In this document: positions 33,914 through 42,564 of the stretch, in pieces
Layout of the letters: every line of letters starts with the position of its first letter
Numbering within the stretch: the first letter of the stretch is position 1
DNA from: Thiobacillus denitrificans DSM 12475
Lineage (GTDB): Bacteria; Pseudomonadota; Gammaproteobacteria; Burkholderiales; Thiobacillaceae
DNA: 64,000 bases
Direction of reading: 5' to 3'
Assembly: GCF_000376425.1 (NCBI RefSeq)
Contig: NZ_AQWL01000012.1
Coordinates: forward strand, 1 to 64,000
Translations under genes and position numbers: made by a program
The notes under the pieces: generated by a model
Database searches by the model: none
Told to the model about the DNA's origin: nothing
The model's input: only the letters and a program-made list of their open reading frames with translations

Positions 33914-34978
33914 ATGTCCCGTGATTTGCGCTGGGCGCAACATCTAGCCAAGCCCAACTTCCCCAAATACGTTTTACACGTAATGCGTATCGTCGCGTCG
34001 TCTTCCAAATTCGACGGGATTTCCAATCGATCCCGCGAAGTCCTGTATTACCTATCTTCTTTGGTTGATACAAAAACTCGGGAAGCCATGATTTTTGCAA
34101 CAAAAGAAACAATCGCGAGAAATACTGGATGTAGCGAACCCACCGTATATCGTGCACTTCGTGAAATTGAAGAAAATGGATTGATTTTTCGTAACGCACA
34201 AAAATTCAACCCGGATAGCGGATTTTTCAGAATTGGAGAAATTCAATTTACTGAAAAGTTTTACGAGATCGTCGGACATCCCGTGAAGCCCGACAGCATT
34301 CCACAGCATACCGGCGAAAGTCAGAAAACCGCGGCGGGCGGCGCCAGTGCTGCAGCCACGAAACCCACTCAGGGCGCGGCTTTGCAGGAATCACCGTCTA
34401 TCAACATGATCGACAATACCCAGATAAAAAACCCTTACCAAAAACAAAAAATAAGCAACGCTAGCCCACTGGAAAAGCCAGGACAAAACCGGCTTCCAGA
34501 GTCCCTGCGATGGCTTGTCGACCAAGGATTGATGAACGATCGGCAGGTCATCAACGTGATGTGGAAGGCGAAGCAGGCCAAGCAACGGCTTCAGGACCTT
34601 CTGGACGTCAAGCGCCATGTCATCGAGTCAGGCCAGATCAGGAACCTGCCTGGCTATCTGTGGAAGCTGCTCGATTCAGGTGACGACTATGGCTATGTGG
34701 CGAGAAAGGCCAGGGAGGACGCAACCCATCAGCAGCAGGCTGCAAGCCTTGGCAACGAGCTGCAGGATCTGCTTAGCGGCATGACCGGGAAGGTGTTGCG
34801 GCTGGCCACCGGTGGGGTATTCAGGCGGGATGCGGCGCCGGATGGGTTCCTGGAGTTCTACGATGCCGAGGGCTGCCGGCGCGGGGTCTGCCCAACCAAC
34901 CTTAGCTGGTTTGAGCAGATCAAGGCTCGTGGCTACGAACTGGTGGATGAAGCGATCGCGTTTGGGGGTGCAGCGTGA
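33914..34978 (+). CDS. Helix-turn-helix protein, candidate replication initiator
   Basis: 354 residues from ATG 33914 (AGGAG upstream). A long in-frame extension to 33746 reads through the hairpin and is rejected. Residues 15-110 form a winged helix ('ATKETIARNTGCSEPTVYRA', 'LREIEENGLIFRN'). The middle is low complexity. The C-terminal half ('ESLRWLVDQGLMNDRQVINV', 'NLPGYLWKLLDSG') resembles the layout of lambda O-like and plasmid initiator proteins. Tandem 16-bp repeats start 4 bases after its stop. Initiator function is an inference; a transcription factor is the alternative. Confidence 0.6.
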   Translation: MSRDLRWAQHLAKPNFPKYVLHVMRIVASSSKFDGISNRSREVLYYLSSLVDTKTREAMIFATKETIARNTGCSEPTVYRALREIEENGLIFRNAQKFNPDSGFFRIGEIQFTEKFYEIVGHPVKPDSIPQHTGESQKTAAGGASAAATKPTQGAALQESPSINMIDNTQIKNPYQKQKISNASPLEKPGQNRLPESLRWLVDQGLMNDRQVINVMWKAKQAKQRLQDLLDVKRHVIESGQIRNLPGYLWKLLDSGDDYGYVARKAREDATHQQQAASLGNELQDLLSGMTGKVLRLATGGVFRRDAAPDGFLEFYDAEGCRRGVCPTNLSWFEQIKARGYELVDEAIAFGGAA

Positions 34979-34981
34979 TTT

Positions 34982-35045
34982 TCCTCACTCACTCATCCGC
35001 GCAATTGCTCATCTCCTCAATTGCTCATTCCCTCAATTACTCAAT
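34982..35045. repeat. Four tandem 16-bp repeats
   Basis: Units beginning at 34982, 34998, 35014 and 35030 share the pattern CTCAATTGCTCAT. The second and third contain CAATTGCTCAT exactly, the first is TCCTCACTCACTCATC, and the fourth is CCCTCAATTACTCAAT. The 13-mer CTCAATTACTCAA (35032-35044) recurs inverted at 51259-51271 ahead of the ribbon-helix-helix gene. It could be iterons of the upstream gene or sites of the second partition system. Confidence 0.6.
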
Positions 35046-35235
35046 CCGTCTTGCTTTCGGGCGGCGTGATGACACCGGTCTGATCGAGCTTGTCGAGACG
35101 TTTCTTGGCCGCAGCAAGCCCGCGGCGAGCAGGCAGGTTGGCGGCGCCGGCCGCGCGTTCCTCGTCCGAGACCTCCTCTTGGAGTGCCTTGATGACGTCA
35201 ATCAGGACTTCTTTGGGTGGATTGGCCATGGTCAT
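35041..35235 (-). CDS. Small hypothetical protein
   Basis: Reading minus from the ATG at 35235 gives 64 residues, MTMANPPKEVLIDVIKALQE, then a basic, helical segment 'RRGLAAAKKRLDKLDQ'. The composition is protein-like, but the ribosome-binding site is weak, and its end overlaps the tandem repeats. It is opposite to all neighbouring genes. Moderate support only. Confidence 0.45.
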   Translation of the reverse strand: MTMANPPKEVLIDVIKALQEEVSDEERAAGAANLPARRGLAAAKKRLDKLDQTGVITPPESKTD

Positions 35236-35370
35236 TGTTCGCGTTGCGCGGAGAAATTCTATCCGACCAGACCGGCCTCTGGTTTTGACGCTTCGGATCG
35301 GGGGGGGCAATTTTTTATGATGTTGTTGATTTCTATAGCGAGTTTCCCCGCGACAAAGCTGGCCGTATTG

Positions 35371-35437
35371 GGCTGTGTGCCTCAATTCTCCAGGCAACGT
35401 TGAAGCTCGGGGTGTTCTCGAGCATTTACTTAGGAGG
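35371..35437 (+). promoter_or_regulatory. Conserved 5' leader, copy C (before nrdJ)
   Basis: GGCTGTGTGCCTCAATTCTC (35371-35390), then core GCAACGTTGA at 35394. A hairpin GCTCG (35405-35409) / CGAGC (35419-35423) and AGGAGG at 35432-35437 follow. The core starts exactly 49 nt before the ATG, as in copies D, E and G. The upstream block closely matches that of copy E. Confidence 0.65.
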
Positions 35438-35442
35438 TTGCT

Positions 35443-37929
35443 ATGTTGATGAATGAGCTGTCAGTCTCAAACGAGCCCCAGGAAATCTCTAGCGAGGTTC
35501 TTCTGGAAAAATACTGCAAGGGTGGCGAAACCACGCATGAAGAAATTTTCATGCGTGTTGCTGAGGCCCTCGCAGCGGTGGAACCGAAGGATCAGGAACA
35601 CTGGAAGAACGAGTTCTACCAAGCCATGATGGATGGTTTCGTGCCTGCTGGGCGCATTGCGTCCGCAGCTGGTACCGCCATCAAGGCAACCCTGATCAAC
35701 TGCTTCGTGCAGCCGGTCGGGGATGCAGTATCCAAAATCGTGGATGGGAAACCATCGATCTACGAGGCGCTGGCCCAGGCAGCCGAGACCATGCGTCGCG
35801 GTGGCGGGGTTGGGTATGACTTCTCCTCGATCCGTCCCAACGGCGCACAGGTGAAAGGCACCCATTCACGGGCATCCGGACCGTTGAGCTTCATGAAGGT
35901 CTTCGATGCAAGCTGTTCCACCGTGGAGTCAGCCGGTTCCCGCCGTGGCGCTCAGATGGGTGTCATGCGGTGCGATCACCCTGATATCGAGGCGTTTATC
36001 CACGCCAAAGACGAAGGGGACTTCCGTAACTTCAACCTGTCCATCGGTGTGACGGACCCCTTCATGGAGGCCGTGAAAACGGACTCCGAGTGGGAGCTGG
36101 TCCATGTCTCCGAGCCGGACCCGAAGGAATACCCGGATGCCTATCAGCGCGAAAGCGACGGCAAATGGGTCTACCGCAAAGTGCAGGCCAAGGATCTGTG
36201 GAACCTGGTCATGCTGTCCACCTATGACCACGCAGAGCCCGGCATCCTGTTCCTGGACCGGATCAACAAGGACAACAACCTCGACTACTGTGAGGTGATC
36301 GAGGCTAGCAATCCTTGTGCCGAGCAAATGCTGCCCCCGTACGGGTGCTGCTGTCTCGGTTCGACGAACCTGAGCAAGTTCGTTCGTCAGCCGTTCACGG
36401 AAAAAGCCACGTTTGACATGGCAACTTTCCGTAAAACAGTAGGAACCGGCATCAGGATGCTCGACAACGTTCTGGACGCCACTTACTGGCCGCTGGAAGC
36501 GCAGCAAAAAGAGGCCCATGCAAAACGACGCATCGGGCTTGGCTTCCTTGGTCTGGGTGACGCCTTGATCATGTTGGGTTTGAAGTACAACACGGACGAA
36601 GGTCGTGAGTTCGCCGAGCAAATTGCGATGAACATGCGCGACGCTGCGTATGACGCATCCATCGCTCTGGCGAAGGAAAAAGGTGCTTTCCCGCTGTTTG
36701 ACGCGGAGAAGTATCTGGGCAGCGGCTTTGCTTCGCGTCTTCCCGAAGACATGAAGTTGGCTATCGCGGAGCACGGCATTCGCAACTCCCACCTGCTGTC
36801 GATCGCGCCCACCGGGACCATCTCCCTTGCGTTTGCCGACAATGCCAGCAATGGTATTGAGCCTGCGTTTTCCTGGACTTACATCCGGAAGAAGCGCATG
36901 GCCGACGGTAGCAAGAGGGAGTACGAGGTCGCTGACCATGCCTGGCGTTTGTACCGGAGCATGGGTGGTGACATGGAGAACCTGCCTGAGAGCTTTGTGA
37001 CGGCGCTGGAGATGTCTGCCAGTGACCACATGAAGATGCTCAAGGTTGTCCAGCCGTACGTCGATTCGGCAATTTCGAAAACGGTGAACATCCCGGCGGA
37101 CTACCCTTACGAGGACTTCAAGGACCTCTACCTTGAGGCCTGGGAAGCAAATCTGAAGGGGTTGGCGACCTACCGTCCGAACGCGGTCCTTGGTGCTGTT
37201 CTGTCCACCACGCCGAGCACGCCGGAAGCGCCCAAGCCTGAGGCAATGATGGAAGACAATCCGCTGCGCAAGCAGTTCGAGAGTCGTCCGCTTGGCGATC
37301 TGGAGTCATTGACCCGCAAGGTCGAGTACGCGACCCAGGAAGGCAAGAAAACGGCTTATGTCGCGATCTCCTTCACGAGCGTAAAAGGTGTTGTGAACGG
37401 CGAGGAAGTGGAAATCGAGCGCCCGTTCGAGTTCTTCCTTCCGGCTGGCCAGAATACTGCGGACCATCAGTGGGCCATGGCCTCGATGCGGCTGCTGTCG
37501 ATGGCTGCGCGGACCGGTGCACCAATCGCCAAAGCGCTGCACGACATGCGCAAGGTGGTTTGGACGTCCGGCCCCGTGCGGTGCGGTCATCTGGTCAAGG
37601 ACGATGGTACGCGAGTGCCGATGTTCCACGACTCGGAAACCGCAGCTATCGGCTACAGCCTGCAGCAGATGCTGATAAAGCGTGGCTTCCTGGATGCGGA
37701 TGGCAATCAGGTTCCTGTCCATGCCTTGGCTGCGCGTTTCACGGGTCGCGATGCGATGGAGGGCGGTTTGTCGATCCAGGAGGACACTGCTGGCGGGGCG
37801 GATTATTCGTCGTCGCTAAGCTACCAGCCGACTGGTGCGAAATGCCCCGAATGCGGTGCGTTCGCGTTGCGTAAGGTGGATGGCTGCAAGCGCTGTGATG
37901 CGTGTGGCGCTGAAATGGGCTGCGGTTGA
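35443..37929 (+). CDS. nrdJ: Class II (cobalamin-dependent) ribonucleotide reductase
   Basis: 828 residues. The sequence holds 'GRIASAAGTAIKATLINCFV' with the first redox Cys, the active-site loop 'NPCAEQMLPPYGCCCLGSTN' with the radical Cys and Glu, and 'SIAPTGTISLAFADNASNGI' for phosphate binding. A C-terminal zinc ribbon (CPECG ... CKRCDACG) carries the closing cysteines. This is the adenosylcobalamin-using NrdJ type, which reduces ribonucleotides with or without oxygen. Plasmid carriage would supply deoxynucleotides during replication or transfer. A conserved leader and a strong AGGAGG precede it. There is no B12 riboswitch that I can see. Confidence 0.93.
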   Translation: MLMNELSVSNEPQEISSEVLLEKYCKGGETTHEEIFMRVAEALAAVEPKDQEHWKNEFYQAMMDGFVPAGRIASAAGTAIKATLINCFVQPVGDAVSKIVDGKPSIYEALAQAAETMRRGGGVGYDFSSIRPNGAQVKGTHSRASGPLSFMKVFDASCSTVESAGSRRGAQMGVMRCDHPDIEAFIHAKDEGDFRNFNLSIGVTDPFMEAVKTDSEWELVHVSEPDPKEYPDAYQRESDGKWVYRKVQAKDLWNLVMLSTYDHAEPGILFLDRINKDNNLDYCEVIEASNPCAEQMLPPYGCCCLGSTNLSKFVRQPFTEKATFDMATFRKTVGTGIRMLDNVLDATYWPLEAQQKEAHAKRRIGLGFLGLGDALIMLGLKYNTDEGREFAEQIAMNMRDAAYDASIALAKEKGAFPLFDAEKYLGSGFASRLPEDMKLAIAEHGIRNSHLLSIAPTGTISLAFADNASNGIEPAFSWTYIRKKRMADGSKREYEVADHAWRLYRSMGGDMENLPESFVTALEMSASDHMKMLKVVQPYVDSAISKTVNIPADYPYEDFKDLYLEAWEANLKGLATYRPNAVLGAVLSTTPSTPEAPKPEAMMEDNPLRKQFESRPLGDLESLTRKVEYATQEGKKTAYVAISFTSVKGVVNGEEVEIERPFEFFLPAGQNTADHQWAMASMRLLSMAARTGAPIAKALHDMRKVVWTSGPVRCGHLVKDDGTRVPMFHDSETAAIGYSLQQMLIKRGFLDADGNQVPVHALAARFTGRDAMEGGLSIQEDTAGGADYSSSLSYQPTGAKCPECGAFALRKVDGCKRCDACGAEMGCG

Positions 37930-38018
37930 GCCCAAGATGAGTGAGCGACAATGTCTCCAAGACAAGCAACATCGTCCGGATGTTGTCTGCTTATTCACGT
38001 CCAATGGCTGATGCCACA

Positions 38019-38054
38019 AACCTCCATGCGCCCTGTGCCGTGGAGGTTTTTTTT
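38019..38054 (+). terminator. Terminator after nrdJ
   Basis: Stem AACCTCCA (38019-38026) / TGGAGGTT (38041-38048) followed by a run of T. A second hairpin without a T run (arms around ACATC at 37968-37973 and GATGT at 37979-37983) lies upstream. Confidence 0.85.
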
Positions 38055-38075
38055 GCTCTGGGAGTGCGATAGATC

Positions 38076-39401
38076 ATGAGACTGGTAAAGAAAAACCGCA
38101 TCGGGCAGGCCTATGAGGCCGCCGGCAACGCTCTTTCTGCCGAGGACGCTGAAACCATCAAGCGCTACTGGAAGGGTGACCGCTCGATCGCAGGCGATGT
38201 GAGCTACATTCTGCATAAAGTCCATGCGGCCGACCTCTGGATCGCGTGCGACTGCCGTGACGACGACACCCCCATCCTGTTTCCCCGGCAGGACGCCAAC
38301 GGGCGCTATGTGCCGGTCAGGAACCCGGAGCGCGCCGCACACCACGAAGATTGCGTCTTCCATTGGGAAGAAGGTTCCCTTGGCCAGCACGGAACACATT
38401 TGGCAAAACCCCACGAGTGGCCCGACCTGATCCTGTTTCGGCCTGGCAGGGAGCATTCATCCGGGACGCGGGGTTCCCGTATATCCGATGTGGAACGAGT
38501 CAAACCCGTCGACCGGCTGCAGCAGATCTTCCAGAAGCTGATGGAGGAGGCACATCTGAACCGCATGACAGCCAAATATTTCGGACTTAAAGAGCAGCTT
38601 GAGGCGATGCGCTTGGTGGCCAGGGGCAAACCCATTGGCCTCAAGGACTTTACGCTCGACCAGGTGCTTTGGACGCATCCCGACTGGGTCACGAAAGATT
38701 GGGCCGCGCGCGCGCTGCACAAGCTACGGGAGGGTGGATGGCCGCTTAACCTACCCCTTCAAGGATACGTGATCACACTCGCCGAAAACATCGTTGACCG
38801 GGCCATTTATCTTGAGGGCGGAACCGTCCTGCATATTGAGGGGAAAATGAGCCGGATACGCCTGCCGGATGGGGCGCCAGTCGGTGGCCCGCACGTGGTC
38901 ATCATCGGAGTCAAGATGGACGACAAGGACGAAAAGCTTCAGCTGGTACGCGCTTTCGCCCAGCCCATCCTCGAAGCCCACAACATCTTCCCCGTCGCCA
39001 CGGCGCAGCAGCGCCAAACTGCCCATGCACTGCGCTGGGTGCTCAAGAAGGTGGCCGAATCGAACCAGGACCTGGAACGCGTTGAAGTCGAGAAACCGCT
39101 GTATCCGATCGAGTTCGAGGAAGAGGAGGAGGAACCTGTTTTGCCGGATTTCATCGTGCGGTCCTATGAACACTCCATGGTGGTCGCCGAGATGAGCGGC
39201 GTCCAGAACGAAGCACGCAGCGCGCAGGTGGAAAGGATGGCCAAGATCGGCCCAGTATTCGAAGAGTTCCGTGCATCCCTTACGAAGCGCGAGGCAGACA
39301 GCCGGATCGCCAAAAAGGTCATGGGCTGGCTCAAGGCGAGCGGCGCTTTTGAAAGGGCGGAGGGGGTGGTGCCGACGAGCGCAGGTTCGGTGGCCACCTG
39401 A
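38076..39401 (+). CDS. Hypothetical protein with N-terminal CxC...H...C site (DUF1173-like)
   Basis: 441 residues. The N-terminal 90 residues contain 'WIACDCRDDDTPILF' and 'RAAHHEDCVFHW', a probable zinc site resembling DUF1173 proteins of plasmids (resemblance from memory, moderate). The rest is mixed, with 'HALRWVLKKVAESNQDLERV' and an acidic stretch EEEEEEP. Function unknown. GGGAG lies before the ATG. Confidence 0.65.
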   Translation: MRLVKKNRIGQAYEAAGNALSAEDAETIKRYWKGDRSIAGDVSYILHKVHAADLWIACDCRDDDTPILFPRQDANGRYVPVRNPERAAHHEDCVFHWEEGSLGQHGTHLAKPHEWPDLILFRPGREHSSGTRGSRISDVERVKPVDRLQQIFQKLMEEAHLNRMTAKYFGLKEQLEAMRLVARGKPIGLKDFTLDQVLWTHPDWVTKDWAARALHKLREGGWPLNLPLQGYVITLAENIVDRAIYLEGGTVLHIEGKMSRIRLPDGAPVGGPHVVIIGVKMDDKDEKLQLVRAFAQPILEAHNIFPVATAQQRQTAHALRWVLKKVAESNQDLERVEVEKPLYPIEFEEEEEEPVLPDFIVRSYEHSMVVAEMSGVQNEARSAQVERMAKIGPVFEEFRASLTKREADSRIAKKVMGWLKASGAFERAEGVVPTSAGSVAT

Positions 39402-39414
39402 GAAAAGCATCCAA

Positions 39415-39726
39415 ATGAGCCAACATTTTTATTCCACCCAGGACGCCGGCGGCACGGGCATCACGATCATGATGGGCTACGACCGGCCGCTCGGGCACTA
39501 TTTCCTCGTTGTAGAGAGGGATGGCACCGAAGACCCCATCTACACAAATCTTCGCGATGATGGCCCGTTCCACAAGTCCTTGTGGTATTACCGCGCCAAG
39601 CTCGACGAGCTCGGGCTGGCCGTCCCGAGTGCGATGTACCGGGAGATCGAGCGTGACCAAAAAAACAACATCGGAAATCGCCGTGTGCTTTGGGACAAGA
39701 ACGGCATCGTCAATGTCAGTCCTTGA
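39415..39726 (+). CDS. Conserved plasmid hypothetical protein
   Basis: 103 residues starting MSQHFYSTQDAGGTGITIMM. 'GYDRPLGHYFLVVERDG' and the ending 'NNIGNRRVLWDKNG' are familiar from proteins carried on many proteobacterial plasmids and ICEs, function unknown. It begins 13 bases after the preceding stop. The true start is the ATG at 39415; an extension to 39271 overlaps the upstream gene. Confidence 0.65.
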   Translation: MSQHFYSTQDAGGTGITIMMGYDRPLGHYFLVVERDGTEDPIYTNLRDDGPFHKSLWYYRAKLDELGLAVPSAMYREIERDQKNNIGNRRVLWDKNGIVNVSP

Positions 39727-40196
39727 CGACGAATCTTTCGGTTTTTAGCGTTCCGTTTGAACCATCCAGTTGGTAATATCCTTTCATCCGCGGGCAACTG
39801 CCATCTCCCTTGTGGCAATCTCAACGGTTCCTCCCACCGGCCCGCGGACCCCACCCTACCACGCAGCACACTCCACCCCTCAGAACATCAAAAGCCTGGA
39901 CGTTGTACGCCGTCATCTGTGGACGCCAGAAGCTTAACGCTAGCTACAATTTCGCATGCCATCCCAAAATATCACCGCCCCTGGCACACCCCTTCAACAT
40001 CCATTGTCAACCCGCAATATCTACTCGTCACGAAAGGACAAGAAACTGCGTGGAAGCCAATAACGGCGAGGGTTTATGGCAGGCGATAATTTTGCCATTT
40101 CATGGTTTTATCATTGTGTGCGCATGTATGATTTTGTATCATATCCATGTGAGCAAAACCCAACATTTTGGTCACAGCAGTCTCCTCTGTACATTT
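39727..40196. other. Non-coding stretch of 470 bp
   Basis: No frame here is convincing: candidates lack ribosome-binding sites and have atypical composition. A perfect inverted repeat TATGAT-TTTGT-ATCATA stands at 40127-40143 in AT-rich DNA. It is followed 53 bases later by a strong terminator. This arrangement could encode a short RNA or be the regulatory region of the small membrane genes downstream. Confidence 0.4.
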
Positions 40197-40229
40197 GGGC
40201 CGTCGCTACTGACGGCCCCCCTTTTTTTT
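40197..40229 (+). terminator. Rho-independent terminator
   Basis: GGGCCGTC (40197-40204) / GACGGCCC (40211-40218) with loop GCTACT, then CC and nine T. It lies before, not after, the next gene, so it ends an upstream transcript. Confidence 0.85.
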
Positions 40230-40244
40230 AGCGGAGTTAGCCAG

Positions 40245-40460
40245 GTGCGGATAGTCGAGTGGTTTGGCTCTTTGACTGGCCTACTCGGAGCGGGATTGCT
40301 GGCGCTTAATGCTGACTTCTCTGGATGGGGTTTTGCTGCTTTTCTGGTGTCGAATTTCGCTTGGATCGCCTTTGGAGTTATGTCCAAGTCATGGGGATTG
40401 GTGACAATGCAAGTTGGCTTCACCGCGACAAGCATTCTGGGGATGTACCGGTGGCTTTAA
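40245..40460 (+). CDS. Small three-helix membrane protein (GTG start)
   Basis: A GTG at 40245, eight bases after GCGGAG, opens 71 codons: 'VEWFGSLTGLLGAGLLALN', 'SGWGFAAFLVSNFAWIAFG' and 'WGLVTMQVGFTATSILGMYR' are three membrane helices. I have seen this pattern in small uncharacterised membrane proteins of plasmids and chromosomes. Longer frames upstream run through the terminator and are not credible. Its stop overlaps the next start (TAATG). Confidence 0.65.
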   Translation: MRIVEWFGSLTGLLGAGLLALNADFSGWGFAAFLVSNFAWIAFGVMSKSWGLVTMQVGFTATSILGMYRWL

Positions 40461-40771
40461 TGACCGTCCTTAAGCGTTGGTTGCGCGTCCGGCGCAGTTT
40501 CATTGTCCAACTGATTGCCCTTGGCACGTTCGCCGTTGCCTTGCTGGTTCTCACCACGGGTTTTGCGCCAGGCCGCTTCTGCCAGTCGTGCAGTGCTGAA
40601 GAAACCGTGATTTTTAGCGGACTGTCCGTGATTGTTGCCCTGGTATTTGCGTTTTTTGGGTACTGGCTGATAGTGATTGAGCACTATCACTCTTTACATG
40701 GTCGTACCCCCCTCGCTCAAGCAGGGGTCCAGCATGTGGGATTTAGGAGTCTTCTAATTCCGCGTCGCTAA
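40460..40771 (+). CDS. Small membrane protein
   Basis: 103 residues from ATG 40460. It has a basic start (MTVLKRWLRVRR), two membrane helices at about 15-34 and 52-73, and a short CQSC pair between them. It is coupled to the upstream gene. Unknown family. Confidence 0.5.
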   Translation: MTVLKRWLRVRRSFIVQLIALGTFAVALLVLTTGFAPGRFCQSCSAEETVIFSGLSVIVALVFAFFGYWLIVIEHYHSLHGRTPLAQAGVQHVGFRSLLIPRR

Positions 40772-40823
40772 ACGTTATTCGCAACGCTGAAGGCCCAAAT
40801 GTCTTGGGTCACTGTAAAAGGAG
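40766..40823 (+). promoter_or_regulatory. Conserved 5' leader, copy D (before 40830 gene)
   Basis: Core GCAACGCTGA at 40781, hairpin CCCAA (40794-40798) / TTGGG (40804-40808), and AAGGAG at 40818-40823. The core lies exactly 49 nt before the ATG at 40830. The preceding CTAAACGTTATTC aligns with CATCAACTCTTACTC of copy B. Confidence 0.65.
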
Positions 40824-40829
40824 AGTGCG

Positions 40830-42083
40830 ATGCTTAAAGGTTTTGCAATTACCCCCGTAGTTCTTGGCCGTATTTCCATCGGCACCATCGTCGAAAACAA
40901 GGGCAAGAAATTGCCCATGAAACTCGACTACATTCAGATCACCAGCAACATCCAGAAGGACGGAGCCTGGATGATGCATCCGGTGGCAGAAAAGCTGGCA
41001 AAAGAGCAAAAGGACAAGATCCGTTCGATCCCGGTCCGCATCATGTTTGACCGGCCTGATCTGAACTTTCGGGCTGAATACTCGGCGTTCAACGAAAAAG
41101 GGCGGCTGCTTTGTTCTGGCAACGGTGAAAAGGCACGTCGCCGTGATCCGCAGTCCGAAACTGGCATCACCGAGTGCGCGTGCCCTGGTTCCGACCTGTG
41201 CGAGTTCGGTGCTCAAAACCGCTGTAAGCCATTCGGGCGCCTGCTCGTTTGTCTGGAAGACAGTTGGGATAATGATCCGCTGTCCGGGTTCATGTTTCGC
41301 ACCACGTCTTTCAATTCCATCCGCGCCCTGACTGCACGTCTGGAGTATCTGGCGGCCGCTTCTGGCAAGCAAATGGCCGGGATGCCCTGCAACCTGGTCA
41401 TGCGCGCGAAATCCACGTCGGCATCCATGCGTCGTCCGATCTATTATCTTGACCTCGAGCCAAGGGGTGGATTGCTCAAAGCCATGGCCGATGCCAAGGC
41501 AAAGCGCACGGAGATGCAAGAAGGCGGTTTCCAACGTGAGGCACTTGAGGAAGCGGTACGGCTTGGCTACGAGCAGTCAGCTTTCGTTGACGTTGACACT
41601 GACGATGATGGGCAGGACGTCGTAGCAGAGTTCTTCAACCAGGAGTTCATCGATCCGGAAACCGGCGAAGTTATCCGTTCCGGCGAGGCAGGCTCCTCGG
41701 GTGCATTTGCTGGCGACCAGCCCCGTGCAGGTGCGCAGGCTTCGAGCGGACAGGCAGCCAATGCCCGGACGACCGAAAATCAGACGCACGACGCATCTGG
41801 CAGACCTTTCGAGGAAATGACGGATGATGAACTGATCGGGCAAGTCGACGAGAAACTGGTCGAATCCCTGAAAAAGTCCATCGCGCGCATCCCGAACCTG
41901 CAAGATGAGAGTTCCATTTCGGGAGCGCGGATCTGGAATACCACCCGTTTCGCTCCAAGCGCGGCAGCCATGTACCTGATCGAAAGACACCTGAACAAAC
42001 AGTTGTCCCAGATCAAAGGGCTGCCCTTGGAAGGATCTTCTGCGGAAGAAGCTCAACAGGCACAAACTCGAAAGAGCGCCTGA
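40830..42083 (+). CDS. Plasmid 'hydrolase or metal-binding' family protein (RDF-like)
   Basis: 417 residues. The N-terminal domain opens 'MLKGFAITPVVLGRISIG' and continues to a cysteine set 'CACPGSDLCEFGAQNRCKP', probably binding zinc. 'FMFRTTSFNSIRALTARLEY' follows. The C-terminal half is Gln/Ala-rich and disordered. Proteins of this kind are common on conjugative plasmids and are often named hydrolase or metal-binding. They resemble phage recombination-directionality factors (inference from memory). A conserved leader and terminator show it is a single-gene transcript. Confidence 0.7.
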   Translation: MLKGFAITPVVLGRISIGTIVENKGKKLPMKLDYIQITSNIQKDGAWMMHPVAEKLAKEQKDKIRSIPVRIMFDRPDLNFRAEYSAFNEKGRLLCSGNGEKARRRDPQSETGITECACPGSDLCEFGAQNRCKPFGRLLVCLEDSWDNDPLSGFMFRTTSFNSIRALTARLEYLAAASGKQMAGMPCNLVMRAKSTSASMRRPIYYLDLEPRGGLLKAMADAKAKRTEMQEGGFQREALEEAVRLGYEQSAFVDVDTDDDGQDVVAEFFNQEFIDPETGEVIRSGEAGSSGAFAGDQPRAGAQASSGQAANARTTENQTHDASGRPFEEMTDDELIGQVDEKLVESLKKSIARIPNLQDESSISGARIWNTTRFAPSAAAMYLIERHLNKQLSQIKGLPLEGSSAEEAQQAQTRKSA

Positions 42084-42093
42084 AGTAAGACCG

Positions 42094-42128
42094 AGACCCG
42101 ACATCCCTGTGATGCGGGTCTTTTTTTT
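42094..42128 (+). terminator. Rho-independent terminator
   Basis: AGACCCG (42094-42100) / CGGGTCT (42115-42121), extended by CATC/GATG, followed by a T run. Confidence 0.9.
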
Positions 42129-42174
42129 GCATAAATAATTTCTTCTGGCTGTCGGACAGGTGCAGCGTCCTACA

Positions 42175-42241
42175 GGCCTGTGTGCATCAACCCTTATGGC
42201 AACGTCGGAGTCATCCTTCGGATGGCGCGTATGCAAAGGAG
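42175..42241 (+). promoter_or_regulatory. Conserved 5' leader, copy E (before 42248 gene)
   Basis: GGCCTGTGTGCATCAACCCT (42175-42194), core GCAACGTCGG at 42199. Hairpin CATCC (42212-42216) / GGATG (42220-42224), then GGCGCGTATGC and AAGGAG (42236-42241). The core is exactly 49 nt before the ATG at 42248. It matches copy G at 51604-51646 in about 38 of 43 positions even though the genes downstream are unrelated. Confidence 0.75.
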
Positions 42242-42247
42242 TTTTTT

Positions 42248-42511
42248 ATGAACACCATGACCAAAAGCCTGGTAGACGAAGGCCTTGTGCTGAAATGCCC
42301 TGGCTGCGGAGAGTGCTCAAGCGTATCCCGAGAGTACATTGACGCGAAAGATAGTCCTATGTCCTCGCAATACGAGAAGGGGGAGATTGCACCGATCCGT
42401 CACGCCAGCGAAGAAGGCTGGGAGTGCGGCCATTGCCACGCCCTCAACTTGCAGGATCTCTGGTACGAACCGGTGATCGCGAAGGGACACATGCTTACCT
42501 TGCGCCACTAA
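42248..42511 (+). CDS. Small zinc-ribbon-like protein
   Basis: 87 residues with CPGCGEC near the start (about residues 17-23) and CGHCH at about 61-65: two CxxC knuckles, the mark of a zinc ribbon. No further domain. It is preceded by one of the best copies of the conserved leader, so its translation is probably regulated together with ssb and the methyltransferase. Confidence 0.65.
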   Translation: MNTMTKSLVDEGLVLKCPGCGECSSVSREYIDAKDSPMSSQYEKGEIAPIRHASEEGWECGHCHALNLQDLWYEPVIAKGHMLTLRH

Positions 42512-42564
42512 CGCTAAGAAAAGGGGCGTGGCTTTCGCGCCTCCCTCTTGTACTAGCAGCTCTT

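Noticed and set aside
35929-37029. 366-codon minus-strand frame inside nrdJ
   Set aside because: nrdJ is unambiguous; the antisense frame has no motif or start signal.
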